Shown here: piece after piece, positions 8,940 through 16,696 of the stretch | Position numbering within the stretch: the stretch's first letter is position 1 | Layout of the letters: the number at the start of each line of letters is the position of its first letter | DNA from: Salipiger pentaromativorans | Lineage (GTDB): Bacteria > Pseudomonadota > Alphaproteobacteria > Rhodobacterales > Rhodobacteraceae | Direction of reading: 5' to 3' | Length of the DNA: 64,000 bases | Assembly (NCBI RefSeq): GCF_024721115.1 | Contig: NZ_JAMDHK010000001.1 | Coordinates: 432,762-496,761 of the forward strand | Position numbers and translations under genes: made by a program | Notes under the pieces: model-generated | The model's input: only the letters and a program-made list of their open reading frames with translations | What the model was told of the DNA's origin: nothing | Databases searched by the model: none

Positions 8940-9398
8940 ATGCCAACCACCCTCACCGTCAACGGCACCGCCCATCGGGTCGATCTGCCCGAAGATGTTC
9001 CCCTGCTCTGGGTGCTGCGCGACGCGCTAACCCTCACCGGCACGAAATATGGCTGCGGCGTCGCCGCCTGCGGCGCCTGCACCGTCCATATCGACGGCGA
9101 GGCGGTGCGCGCCTGCCAGGTGGCGCTTGGCGATGTCTGGGGCGAAGTCACCACCATCGAGGGGCTGGGCACGCCCGAAAGCCTGTCGCGGCTCCAGCAG
9201 GCCTGGGTCGATCATCAGGTGGCGCAATGCGGCTATTGCCAGTCCGGCCAGATCCTGCAGGCCGCCGCCCTTCTTGCCGAGACCCCGCGCCCCAGCGATG
9301 CCGAGATCGACGCCGCCATGTCCGGCAATCTCTGCCGCTGCGGCACCTATCCCCGCATCCGCGCCGCGATCAGATCCGCCGCCGGAATGGAGGGCTGA
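8940..9398 (+). CDS. (2Fe-2S)-binding subunit of a xanthine-dehydrogenase-family oxidoreductase (IorA-like)
   Basis: 152-aa small subunit carrying two [2Fe-2S] clusters that pass electrons from the molybdenum site. The plant-ferredoxin-type cluster is set by Cys39, Cys44, Cys47 and Cys59 ([12 protein letters not shown]), the second by Cys97, Cys100, Cys132 and Cys134 (CGYCQSGQ and CRCG). There is no FAD subunit nearby, which fits the isoquinoline 1-oxidoreductase/aldehyde dehydrogenase type that uses cytochrome acceptors. It has no signal peptide of its own; export would be by piggy-back on the Tat-signal partner starting 4 nt downstream. Start supported by GGGGAGA upstream and by the operator position. 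Confidence 0.93.
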   Translation: MPTTLTVNGTAHRVDLPEDVPLLWVLRDALTLTGTKYGCGVAACGACTVHIDGEAVRACQVALGDVWGEVTTIEGLGTPESLSRLQQAWVDHQVAQCGYCQSGQILQAAALLAETPRPSDAEIDAAMSGNLCRCGTYPRIRAAIRSAAGMEG

Positions 9399-9402
9399 GA
9401 CC

Positions 9403-11637
9403 ATGGCCAGCCTCGGAAAAATCGCCCGCCGCACGTTCCTCTTCGGCTCCGCCGCCATCGCCGGGGGCGTGGCGCTTGGCGTCTGGTATCTCAAGGCCCC
9501 CGCGCCCAACCCTCTGAAACCCGCAGAGGGCGAAACCAGCCTCAGCCCCTTCGTGCTGATCGACGGCAGCGGCGTCACGCTGATCGCGCCGCGCGCCGAG
9601 ATGGGTCAGGGCGTGCACACCACCTGGGCGGCGCTCATCGCCGAAGAGCTGGATCTCGCCTGGGAGCAGGTCCGCGTGATTCACGGCCCGCCCGCGACCG
9701 CCTATTACAACGCCGCCCTCATGGCCGAAAACGCCCCCGGCCCGGCCTATGGCAAAAGCGCCTTCCAGCATGCGGTCGGCAAGGCCATGGGCACGCTCGG
9801 CAAACCGCTGAAGATGCAGGTCACCGGCGGCTCCACCGCGATGAAGGACGGCTTCGAGCGCATGCGCGCCGCCGGCGCCGCTGCCCGCGAGATGCTGAAA
9901 ACCGCCGCCGCGCAGCGGCTGGGCGTCGATGTCGCAAGGCTGCGCACGGAAAACGGCGCGGTGATCGCCCCCGACGGCACCGTGCTCCCCTATGCCGATC
10001 TGGCCGCCGAGGCGGCAGGTATCGCCCCGCGCGAGGTGGTGCTGCGCGATCCCTCCGACTGGAAACTTCTGGGCCGCGCCCTGCCCCGGCTCGACATGGT
10101 GGCCAAGACCACCGGCACCGCGCAATACGCCATCGACATGCGGCCCGAGGGGCTGAGATTCGCGGCCCTCCGCATGTCGCCCAGGCGCGGCGCGATGCTG
10201 AGCTTCGACGCCACTCAGGCGCAGGCCATGCCGGGCGTCGAAAAGATCGTCGATCTGGGCGACGGTGTCGCGGTCATCGCCTCGAACACCTGGCTCGCCA
10301 TGCAGGCGGTGAACGCCATCGACGCCGATTGGGGCCCCGCCCCCTATCCCGAAACCTCCGAGGCGATCATGGCCGAGATCGCGGCCGCCTTCGACAACAC
10401 CCCCGACAGCACCCTGCGCGACGAGGGCGATGCCGACACGCTCCCCGCAGGTGCCACCGAGGTCACCGCCGAATACCGCGTCCCCTTTCTCGCCCATGCG
10501 ACGATGGAGCCGCTCAACGCCACGGCAAAGATCAGCGCCGAGGGGCTCGAGATCTGGTCGGGCAACCAGCTCCCCACCTTCGTGCGCCGCGCCTGCGCCG
10601 AGGAAGCCGGGCTCGACGAGACGCGCGTCACCGTGCACACCACACTGATGGGCGGCGGCTTCGGACGGCGCGGCGAGCTGGATTTCTCGGTGCTCGCCAC
10701 CCGCGTCGCCATGGCCCTGCCCGGAACGCCGGTCATGACCACCTGGTCGCGCGAAGAGGACATGACCCAGGATTTCTACCGCCCCGCCGCCATTGGCCGC
10801 ATGCGCGGCGCGGTCCGCGACGGCACGGCGGTCTTGCTCGACGCCGCCGTGGCCGGCCCCTCGACCGCGCGCCCGGCGCTCAAGCGCTGGATGGGCTTCG
10901 CCCCACCCGGGCCGGATCAGGTCCATGTGGAGGGGCTCTGGAACCAGCCCTACGCCATCCCGAATATCCGCGCACGCGGCTATATCGCCGCCGATCTTCA
11001 GGTGCCCGTGGGCTTCTGGCGCTCGGTCGGCAACAGCTACAACGGGTTCATCCATGAAAGTTTCATGGACGAGATGGCCCATGCGGCGGGCGCCGACCCG
11101 CTGGCCTTCCGCCTGGCGCTGGCCCGCAAGGCCTGGGGCCCCGCCGCCGCCTGCCTCGAGGCGGTCCGCGAGATGTCCGGCTGGCCCGACAAGCCGCAGG
11201 GCACCGGGCGCGGCGTGGCGCTCTGCTTCAGCTTCGGCACGCCGGCGGCCTGCGTCGTCGAGGTGGCCGACGAGGATGGCGCCATCCGCCTCACCCGCGC
11301 CTGGATCGCGGCGGATGTGGGCGTGGCGCTCGATCCCGGCATTCTCGACCAGCAGCTTGTGGGCGGGCTGGTCTACGGGCTCTCGGCGGCGATGATGGGC
11401 GAGATCACCTTCGCCGACGGCAGGGCGGAGCAGCAGAACTTCCCCGATTACGACGCGCTGCGCATGGGGCAGATGCCCGTGGTCGAGACCCGCATCCTCC
11501 AGACCCAACGCTGGATCAGCGGTATCGGCGAACCGGGCACCCCGCCCGCCGCCCCGGCGCTGGCCAATGCGCTCTTCGACCTGACTGGAGAACGGCACCG
11601 GACGCTGCCGCTCAACCGCTCGGTCTCTTTCGTCTGA
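9403..11637 (+). CDS. Molybdopterin-binding large subunit, xanthine-dehydrogenase family (IorB-like), Tat-exported
   Basis: 744-aa catalytic subunit that hydroxylates or oxidises a substrate at a molybdenum cofactor. The N-terminus has a twin-arginine signal (ARRTFLFGSAAIAGG, about residues 7-21). IorB-type features include MGQGVHT near the N-terminus, LMGGGFGRRGELDF in the middle and the catalytic glutamate in GIGEPGTPP near the C-terminus. About 740 aa is the usual IorB length; true xanthine dehydrogenase large subunits differ and have an FAD partner. Co-transcribed with the Fe-S subunit (4-nt gap) and probably controlled by the divergent TetR. No molybdenum cofactor chaperone gene is adjacent. 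The substrate is unknown; aldehydes and N-heterocycles are typical of the family. Confidence 0.92.
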   Translation: MASLGKIARRTFLFGSAAIAGGVALGVWYLKAPAPNPLKPAEGETSLSPFVLIDGSGVTLIAPRAEMGQGVHTTWAALIAEELDLAWEQVRVIHGPPATAYYNAALMAENAPGPAYGKSAFQHAVGKAMGTLGKPLKMQVTGGSTAMKDGFERMRAAGAAAREMLKTAAAQRLGVDVARLRTENGAVIAPDGTVLPYADLAAEAAGIAPREVVLRDPSDWKLLGRALPRLDMVAKTTGTAQYAIDMRPEGLRFAALRMSPRRGAMLSFDATQAQAMPGVEKIVDLGDGVAVIASNTWLAMQAVNAIDADWGPAPYPETSEAIMAEIAAAFDNTPDSTLRDEGDADTLPAGATEVTAEYRVPFLAHATMEPLNATAKISAEGLEIWSGNQLPTFVRRACAEEAGLDETRVTVHTTLMGGGFGRRGELDFSVLATRVAMALPGTPVMTTWSREEDMTQDFYRPAAIGRMRGAVRDGTAVLLDAAVAGPSTARPALKRWMGFAPPGPDQVHVEGLWNQPYAIPNIRARGYIAADLQVPVGFWRSVGNSYNGFIHESFMDEMAHAAGADPLAFRLALARKAWGPAAACLEAVREMSGWPDKPQGTGRGVALCFSFGTPAACVVEVADEDGAIRLTRAWIAADVGVALDPGILDQQLVGGLVYGLSAAMMGEITFADGRAEQQNFPDYDALRMGQMPVVETRILQTQRWISGIGEPGTPPAAPALANALFDLTGERHRTLPLNRSVSFV

Positions 11638-11650
11638 GACCGCCCGACAG

Positions 11651-11678
11651 CCGCTTGCGCACTCCCGTGCGCAAGCGG
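11651..11678. terminator. Strong hairpin after the molybdenum hydroxylase gene
   Basis: CCGCTTGCGCAC pairs perfectly with GTGCGCAAGCGG across a 4-nt loop, starting 14 nt after the stop codon. No T-run follows, so it is either an mRNA-stabilising hairpin or a weak terminator. The rest of the 174-bp gap to 11811 holds no recognised gene, though one minus-strand frame stays open across it. Confidence 0.65.
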
Positions 11679-11811
11679 TCGGCGCCTTAGCCCAAGCGCT
11701 CGCAGCTTGCCCGCCAGCATCGCAAAAGAATGGCCAATACCGGCGCCAAGGGCCTCGCCTTTGCCGCGCTGCCCGTCCCGTACAACCAGAGGAAAGGCCA
11801 CAAAACCGGCC

Positions 11812-12354
11812 TCAGCGCTGCTCCGCCGCACTCCGCGCCCAGTCGTCCACCGCCGCGCCCAGCGCGCCCCAATCGGTATATTCCCGGTCGCTCTTCGGAT
11901 CGACCTTCTGGCCCTGCTGTGCCGCGATCCAGCGCATCGCCCAGGTCCGGAAGAAATCGTATTCGGAAAACCGGAACGCCCCGGCGACATGTTCGATGCG
12001 CCCCGGCGTCCAGCCGGCCTCGTCGAAGCTCTCGCGCGCGATGGCGCGCAGCTCCTCCCAATCCTCGGGCGCCTGCCCCGCCGCGGCCAGCGACACCTGC
12101 AAAAACAGCGTCGGCCGCTCGGCAAGCGCCCCGGCCTGCGCCCGCGCAAAAGCGATCAGCGCCGGCTGGAGCTTGCCCACATGCACCGAACCCGCCAGCA
12201 CCGCCGCATCGAAACGCGCGGCATCAAGCCCCTCGGCATCGGCAACGTTCAGCAGTTCCACCGTATGACCGTTCCCCGCGAGCCGGTCGCTCACGAAGCG
12301 GCAGATCTTCCGGGTCTGCCCCTCGGTCGTGGCATAGGCGACAAGAATACGCAT
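11812..12354 (-). CDS. Flavodoxin-domain protein, HemG-like
   Basis: 180 aa. It opens with MRILVAYATTEGQTRKIC, the FMN-phosphate-binding start of the flavodoxin fold, and continues with the pattern of E. coli HemG (about 181 aa), the quinone-linked protoporphyrinogen oxidase (AAVLAGSVHVGKLQPALIAF; FFRTWAMRWIA near the C-terminus). HemG family membership is likely; that it serves heme synthesis here is inference, since no other hem gene is near. The open frame runs upstream to 12537, but the extra 61 residues are Arg/Ala-rich and non-conserved in appearance. Confidence 0.8.
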   Translation of the reverse strand: MRILVAYATTEGQTRKICRFVSDRLAGNGHTVELLNVADAEGLDAARFDAAVLAGSVHVGKLQPALIAFARAQAGALAERPTLFLQVSLAAAGQAPEDWEELRAIARESFDEAGWTPGRIEHVAGAFRFSEYDFFRTWAMRWIAAQQGQKVDPKSDREYTDWGALGAAVDDWARSAAEQR

Positions 12355-12433
12355 GATCCGACCCCCTCTGCGATACGAGGCGCAGCCTATACCATCGCGG
12401 CCGCCGGCGCCTTGCGCTGGCGCAAAGCGCCGT

Positions 12434-13210
12434 TCAGGCGGAAATGCGCTGCGGGCTGCGCTTGCAGCCGGCCCAGGCGCGCACGGCCTCGCCGAAGGCC
12501 TCGAACAGCGGGCGCGAGACCGGATCGTTCGCCGCATCCCACTCCGGATGCCACTGCACCGACAGGGTGAATCCCGGCGCCCCTTTCACGCAGATCGCCT
12601 CGGGCGTACCATCGGGCGCAAAGCCCTCGATCTCGATCCGCGCGCCGGGCCGCTTGATCCCCTGACCGTGCAGCGTGTTGGTCATCACTTCGCTGGCGCC
12701 GAAGAGCTTGTGGAACACCCCGCCCTCGGTCAGCGTCACCTTGTGGCGCAGCGCGAATTTCTCTTCCAGCGTGCCGTCGGGGGGCATGCGGTGGTTCATC
12801 CGCCCGGGCAGATCGCGGATCTCAGGGTAAAGCGTGCCGCCCATCGCCACGTTCACCTCCTGAAAGCCGCGGCAGATGCCGAGGAAAGGCTGGCCGCGCT
12901 CGACACAGGCACGCACCAGCGGCAGCACGATGGCATCCCGCGCCCGGTCGAAATCGCCATGCGCGGCAGTGGCCTCCTCGCCGTATTCCTCGGGGTGCAC
13001 ATTCGGCCGCCCGCCGGTCAGCAGGAAGCCGTCGCAGACCTCCATCAGCTCCTCGACGCTGACAAAGCGCGGATCGGCGGCCACCAGCAGCGGCAGGCAT
13101 CCGGCGACGCAGGCCACCGCCTCGGTGTTCATTTCCCCGCCCGCATGGGCGGGATAACTGTCGTTGATCAGGTGGTGATTGCCGATGATGCCGACGACCG
13201 GGCGGGCCAT
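12434..13210 (-). CDS. Gamma-glutamyl-gamma-aminobutyrate hydrolase family protein (class I amidotransferase fold, PuuD-like)
   Basis: 258-aa cytoplasmic hydrolase. The nucleophile is Cys113 in LGICRGFQEVNVA, and the His221/Glu223 pair of the triad lies in VQWHPEWD, as in peptidase C26/PuuD enzymes that hydrolyse gamma-glutamyl amides in putrescine breakdown. TGGRPNVHPEEYG is also a family feature. Start chosen at 13210 with AGAGG upstream; a start at 13252 would add 14 residues. Its neighbours are glyoxylate-cycle genes rather than puu genes, so the substrate is open. Confidence 0.85.
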   Translation of the reverse strand: MARPVVGIIGNHHLINDSYPAHAGGEMNTEAVACVAGCLPLLVAADPRFVSVEELMEVCDGFLLTGGRPNVHPEEYGEEATAAHGDFDRARDAIVLPLVRACVERGQPFLGICRGFQEVNVAMGGTLYPEIRDLPGRMNHRMPPDGTLEEKFALRHKVTLTEGGVFHKLFGASEVMTNTLHGQGIKRPGARIEIEGFAPDGTPEAICVKGAPGFTLSVQWHPEWDAANDPVSRPLFEAFGEAVRAWAGCKRSPQRISA

Positions 13211-13275
13211 GGAAACCTCTTTTCGCTGCTGCTGCACTGCAACATAGTGCATCGCCCGGCAATCCGAAAGATGGC

Positions 13276-13704
13276 TCAGACCTCGGGCACCAGCCCCGCG
13301 GCCTCGACGCCCGCTTTCCCGGCAGCCGCGTCATTGTCCGACGTGTCGCCGGTCACCCCCAGCGCCCCAAGCACACGCCCCTTGGAATCCTTGACCAAAA
13401 CGCCCCCGGGAACCGGAATGAGCGCGCCGCCATAGGCGCCGTTGGCGGCGGCGATGAAATAGGCCTGTGCTTCAGCGCGCGCCATCTGTGCACTGCCCGG
13501 AATGCCCAGCATGACAGCGCCATAGGCCTTGCCATGGGCGATCTGAAAGCGCCCCGGGCTCGCCCCGTCCTGCCGCTCGAAGGCGATGACATTGCCACCC
13601 GCATCCAGCACCACCACCGAGAGCGGGTTCAGCCCCAGCGCCTTGCCCGTCTCCAGCGTCTTGCGGATCATCACCCGCGCCCGGCTCAACGAAATCCCGG
13701 CCAT
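13276..13704 (-). CDS. GlcG/HbpS family protein
   Basis: 142-aa small alpha/beta protein of the GlcG/HbpS (DUF336) family, containing the motifs LSVVVLDAGGNVIAFERQDG and ALIPVPGGVLVKD. Members bind heme or cobalamin-like ligands in some organisms; in E. coli glcG lies beside glcB in the glycolate operon. Here it lies directly downstream of malate synthase G on the same strand, repeating that association. ATG at 13704 has AAGGGAG at suitable spacing; the ATG at 13710 lies too close to it. The upstream leader contains half of a dispersed palindrome (13718-13740). Confidence 0.85.
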   Translation of the reverse strand: MAGISLSRARVMIRKTLETGKALGLNPLSVVVLDAGGNVIAFERQDGASPGRFQIAHGKAYGAVMLGIPGSAQMARAEAQAYFIAAANGAYGGALIPVPGGVLVKDSKGRVLGALGVTGDTSDNDAAAGKAGVEAAGLVPEV

Positions 13705-13717
13705 TTCCATCTCCCTT

Positions 13718-13740
13718 GTTTCTTCTCTTTCCAAATACGC
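13718..13740. repeat. Half copy of the GCGTATTTG palindrome
   Basis: The plus strand reads GTTTCTTCTCTTTCCAAATACGC, equivalent to the right arm of the element at 8078-8138. No matching left arm is present. It falls in the leader of the GlcG-like gene, and its inner edge adjoins that gene's ribosome binding site. Confidence 0.75.
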
Positions 13741-13770
13741 CTCTTGCGCGGGCCGCAGGCCCGCGCCCCC

Positions 13771-13855
13771 GGCGACGCGGCACAGCCGCGGCGCAACTTC
13801 TCAGCGCCCTTCCAGGGCGACGCGGCAAAGCCGCGGCGCAACCCCTCAGCGCCTC
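13771..13855. repeat. Tandem 45-bp period repeat, two copies
   Basis: Copy 1 (13771-13810) and copy 2 (13816-13855) share GGCGACGCGGCA and AGCCGCGGCGCAAC and TCAGCGCC with few differences, at a 45-bp period. Each copy contains a GCGGC...GCCGC hairpin. It fills most of the gap between malate synthase G and the GlcG-like gene; copy 2 ends 2 nt before the malate synthase stop codon. Confidence 0.8.
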
Positions 13856-13856
13856 T

Positions 13857-16001
13857 TCAGCCGGCCTTCAGCTCCAGCCGCCGGCGATGCAGCACCGGCT
13901 CGGTATAGCCCGAGGGCTGCACCCGCCCCTCGAAGACCAGATCGCAGGCCGCCTTGAAGGCCACCCCGTCAAACCCCGGCGCCATCGGTCGATAGGCCGC
14001 ATCGTCCGCGTTCTGCCGGTCCACCACGGCAGCCATCTTCTTCATCGCCGCCATGACTTCCTCCTCGGAAACCACGCCGTGATGCAGCCAGTTCGCCAGG
14101 TGTTGCGAGGAAATCCGGCAGGTCGCCCGGTCCTCCATCAGCCCGACATCGTGGATATCCGGCACCTTGGAGCAGCCGACACCCTGATCGACCCAGCGCA
14201 CCACATAGCCCAGGATGCCCTGCGCGTTGTTCTCGATCTCCTCGCGAATCTCACCGTCCGACCAGTTGGCGCCCGTGGCCACCGGGAAGGTCAGCAGATC
14301 CTCCAGCGTGCCGCGCGGCCCCCCGGCGGCGATCTCACCCTGACGCGCCAGCACATCCACCTTGTGGTAATGCAGCGCGTGCAGCGTCGCGGCGGTGGGC
14401 GACGGCACCCAGGCGCAGTTGGCGCCCGATTGCGGATGGCCGATCTTCGCCTTCAGCATGTCGGCCATCAGATCCGGCATCGCCCACATGCCCTTGCCGA
14501 TCTGAGCCTTGCCGCGCAGCCCGCAGGCCAGACCGATATCGACATTGCGGTCCTCATATGAGGCGATCCAGGCGGTGCCCTTCATATCGCCCTTGCGGAT
14601 CATCGGACCCGCTTCCATCGAGGTATGCATTTCGTCGCCGGTGCGGTCGAGGAAGCCCGTGTTGATGAAGGCCACCCGATGCTTCGCCGCGCGGATGCAT
14701 TCCTTGAGATTCACCGAGGTGCGGCGCTCCTCGTCCATGATACCGAGCTTGACCGTGTATTGCGGCAGCCCCAGCGCGTCTTCGACAAAGGAGAAAATCT
14801 CGTCGGCAAACGCCACCTCTTCCGGTCCGTGCATCTTGGGCTTCACCACATAGACCGAACCGCAGACCGAATTCCGCGCGCCCTCCGTCTTGTCGAGATC
14901 GCGCTTGGCGATGAGCGTGGTCACCATCGCGTCCATGAGACCTTCATGGATCTCCGAGCCGTCTTCGAGCAGGATTGCCGGGTTGGTCATCAGGTGACCC
15001 ACATTGCGCACCAGCATCAGCGCGCGGCCCTTCAGCACCAGTTCCGAGCCGTCGGGCGCGGTATAGCTCCGGTCATCGTGCAGGGTGCGGGTGACGGGTT
15101 TGCCGCCCTTCTCGAACGTGTCGGCGAGATCGCCCGCCATCAGCCCCAGCCAATTGCCATAGGCCAGCGCCTTGTCGGCGCCATCGACGCAGGCGACCGA
15201 ATCCTCGCAATCCATGATCGCGGAAACCGCCGCCTCCATCAGCACATCCGCCAGCCCCGCCGGATCGGTCTTGCCGATGAAATGGGCGCGGTCGATCACC
15301 AGCTCCACATGCAGGCCGTTGTTGCGCAGCAGCACCGCCTCGGGCGCCTCGGCAGCCCCGCGATAGCCCGCGAATTGTGCCGGGCTCTCCAGCGGCTTGC
15401 CGGAGACCCGCAGCGTGTCGCCCACAATGGAATAGCCGTCCGCACCGGCATGGCTGCCGCCCGCCACCGGGAAGGTCTCGTCGAGAAACGCCTTGGCCCG
15501 CGCCACCACCTGCGCCGCGCGATCCATATCGAAGCCGCCGCCCGAGGGCAGCGAGCCCAGAGCGTCTGTGCCGTAATAGGCATCGTAGAGCGAGCCCCAG
15601 CGGGCATTGGCCGCGTTCAGCGCGTAGCGGGCATTGGTGATCGGCACCACAAGCTGCGGACCGGGCACGGCGGCGAATTCGGGATCGGTATTGGCGGTCT
15701 CGATCTGGAAATCCGGGCCCTCGGGCACGATATAGCCGATCTCCTCGAGAAAGGCGCGATAGGCGGCGGCATCGTGCGGCTGGCCCTTGCGCGCCAGATG
15801 CCAGGCGTCGATCTGCGCCTGAATCTCCTCGCGCTTTTGCAGCAGCGCCGCGTTGCGCGGCCCGAACCCATGCGCCAGTTCCGACAGCTTTTCCCAGAAC
15901 ACCGCAGGGACCACACCGCTGCCCGGCAGCGCCTTGTTTTCGAGAAACGCGAACAGAACGGGGTCGATCTGCAACCCGTTGCGGGTGATGCGGTCGGTCA
16001 T
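13857..16001 (-). CDS. glcB: Malate synthase G
   Basis: 714-aa enzyme condensing glyoxylate with acetyl-CoA to malate. G-isoform length (about 720) and conserved stretches such as [56 protein letters not shown] and [19 protein letters not shown] are all present. The ATG at 16001 is preceded by GGAGG; the frame extension to 16064 is discarded. Two palindromes lie upstream (16047-16085). The GlcG-like gene follows on the same strand. Confidence 0.97.
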   Translation of the reverse strand: MTDRITRNGLQIDPVLFAFLENKALPGSGVVPAVFWEKLSELAHGFGPRNAALLQKREEIQAQIDAWHLARKGQPHDAAAYRAFLEEIGYIVPEGPDFQIETANTDPEFAAVPGPQLVVPITNARYALNAANARWGSLYDAYYGTDALGSLPSGGGFDMDRAAQVVARAKAFLDETFPVAGGSHAGADGYSIVGDTLRVSGKPLESPAQFAGYRGAAEAPEAVLLRNNGLHVELVIDRAHFIGKTDPAGLADVLMEAAVSAIMDCEDSVACVDGADKALAYGNWLGLMAGDLADTFEKGGKPVTRTLHDDRSYTAPDGSELVLKGRALMLVRNVGHLMTNPAILLEDGSEIHEGLMDAMVTTLIAKRDLDKTEGARNSVCGSVYVVKPKMHGPEEVAFADEIFSFVEDALGLPQYTVKLGIMDEERRTSVNLKECIRAAKHRVAFINTGFLDRTGDEMHTSMEAGPMIRKGDMKGTAWIASYEDRNVDIGLACGLRGKAQIGKGMWAMPDLMADMLKAKIGHPQSGANCAWVPSPTAATLHALHYHKVDVLARQGEIAAGGPRGTLEDLLTFPVATGANWSDGEIREEIENNAQGILGYVVRWVDQGVGCSKVPDIHDVGLMEDRATCRISSQHLANWLHHGVVSEEEVMAAMKKMAAVVDRQNADDAAYRPMAPGFDGVAFKAACDLVFEGRVQPSGYTEPVLHRRRLELKAG

Positions 16002-16046
16002 GGCAAGCCTCCAGGCGGAATCGGGATACCCGCTCCGTCTAGGGAA

Positions 16047-16085
16047 GTTTCCGATCGGAAACAAGTGCGGTCAGATTATTTGACC
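16047..16085. promoter_or_regulatory. Two palindromes upstream of malate synthase G (candidate operators)
   Basis: 16047-16062 is a perfect 16-bp palindrome GTTTCCGATCGGAAAC. 16069-16085 is GGTCA, seven bases, TGACC. Both lie 46-85 bp before the start codon, in a locally AT-rich stretch. A GntR/FadR-type regulator such as GlcC would suit a GGTCA-type site, but the regulator is not in the window and the link is inference. Confidence 0.5.
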
Positions 16086-16127
16086 AATTTCCCGCCACCC
16101 TCCGCTTGCCGAAGCGGCAGGCCGGTC

Positions 16128-16529
16128 TCAGCCGGCGCCTTCCGCAATCACGACCCGCGAGATGCGATCACCTGTCCCGAACACCCGGACATAAACATAG
16201 AAATGTCTCGATCCGCTGCGGATGCGCGCGCCGGCATCGGCATAGTAAGACCGGTCATAAGCGCATTTGCCCGCGATCCTCGCCCGCCGTTCGCTCGTGT
16301 TGAAAAACGGATCGCCGCCATCGCCCTGTTCGCGATTGCCGAAACGGTGCCAGTTCGCGCGGTCCTGCTGGACGATGGCACAAAGCTCGTCCAGCCTTTG
16401 GCCACGCGAGTTCCAGGCATCCGCCGGCCCCAGCAGCGTGAAATACTCCACGATCAGGGACTCGGCGCGCACGGATGCCGGCGCACACAGCAAGAAGGCG
16501 GCGGCCAGCACGGAAAGACTTTTCTTCAT
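16128..16529 (-). CDS. Small exported protein of unknown function
   Basis: 133 aa with a signal peptide (MKKSLSVLAAAFLLCAPASVRA, cleavage near residue 22). The mature part is Arg/Asp-rich with two cysteines (LDELCAIV and AGKCAYD) about 38 residues apart that could form a disulfide. I recognise no family. It stands alone, between malate synthase G and the ABC transporter, both on the same strand. Start ATG at 16529; TTG at 16532 would add one residue. Confidence 0.7.
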   Translation of the reverse strand: MKKSLSVLAAAFLLCAPASVRAESLIVEYFTLLGPADAWNSRGQRLDELCAIVQQDRANWHRFGNREQGDGGDPFFNTSERRARIAGKCAYDRSYYADAGARIRSGSRHFYVYVRVFGTGDRISRVVIAEGAG

Positions 16530-16642
16530 CAAACGACATCCCCGGAAAACCCACGACGCAAAGCCTAGGCCCCGGTCGGCGCCCTGTCACGATCAAACCG
16601 GTCTGCGATGACCATTCCAAGACAAAGACCGGCCAGACGCGC

Positions 16643-16689
16643 CAAATCTCTTGCAAAGAGATTTGCAAATTTTTCCCCGAAAAATTTGC
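16643..16689. repeat. Double-hairpin element (copy 1)
   Basis: Hairpin 1, 16643-16665: CAAATCTCTT pairs with AAGAGATTTG. Hairpin 2, 16665-16689: GCAAATTTTTC and GAAAAATTTGC, perfect 11-bp arms around CCC. The two share their junction base. It lies 7 nt downstream of the ABC transporter stop codon, where it probably terminates transcription. Other copies: 38103-38148 and 51831-51876. Confidence 0.85.
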
Positions 16690-16696
16690 CCCCGGC

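Noticed and set aside
9370-11598. A minus-strand frame of 742 codons
   Set aside because: Antisense to the molybdenum hydroxylase large subunit; Gly/His/Arg-rich with no recognisable domain.
11638-11811. A frame staying open on the minus strand past the HemG-like gene (FVAFPLVVRDGQRGKGEALG)
   Set aside because: It resembles coding sequence slightly, but has no start, no family match and is only about 50 codons long before the hairpin. I cannot support a gene or a remnant.
13771-13855. Possible CRISPR-like repeat
   Set aside because: Only two copies, the 5-bp gap between them is too short for a spacer, and no cas genes are present.
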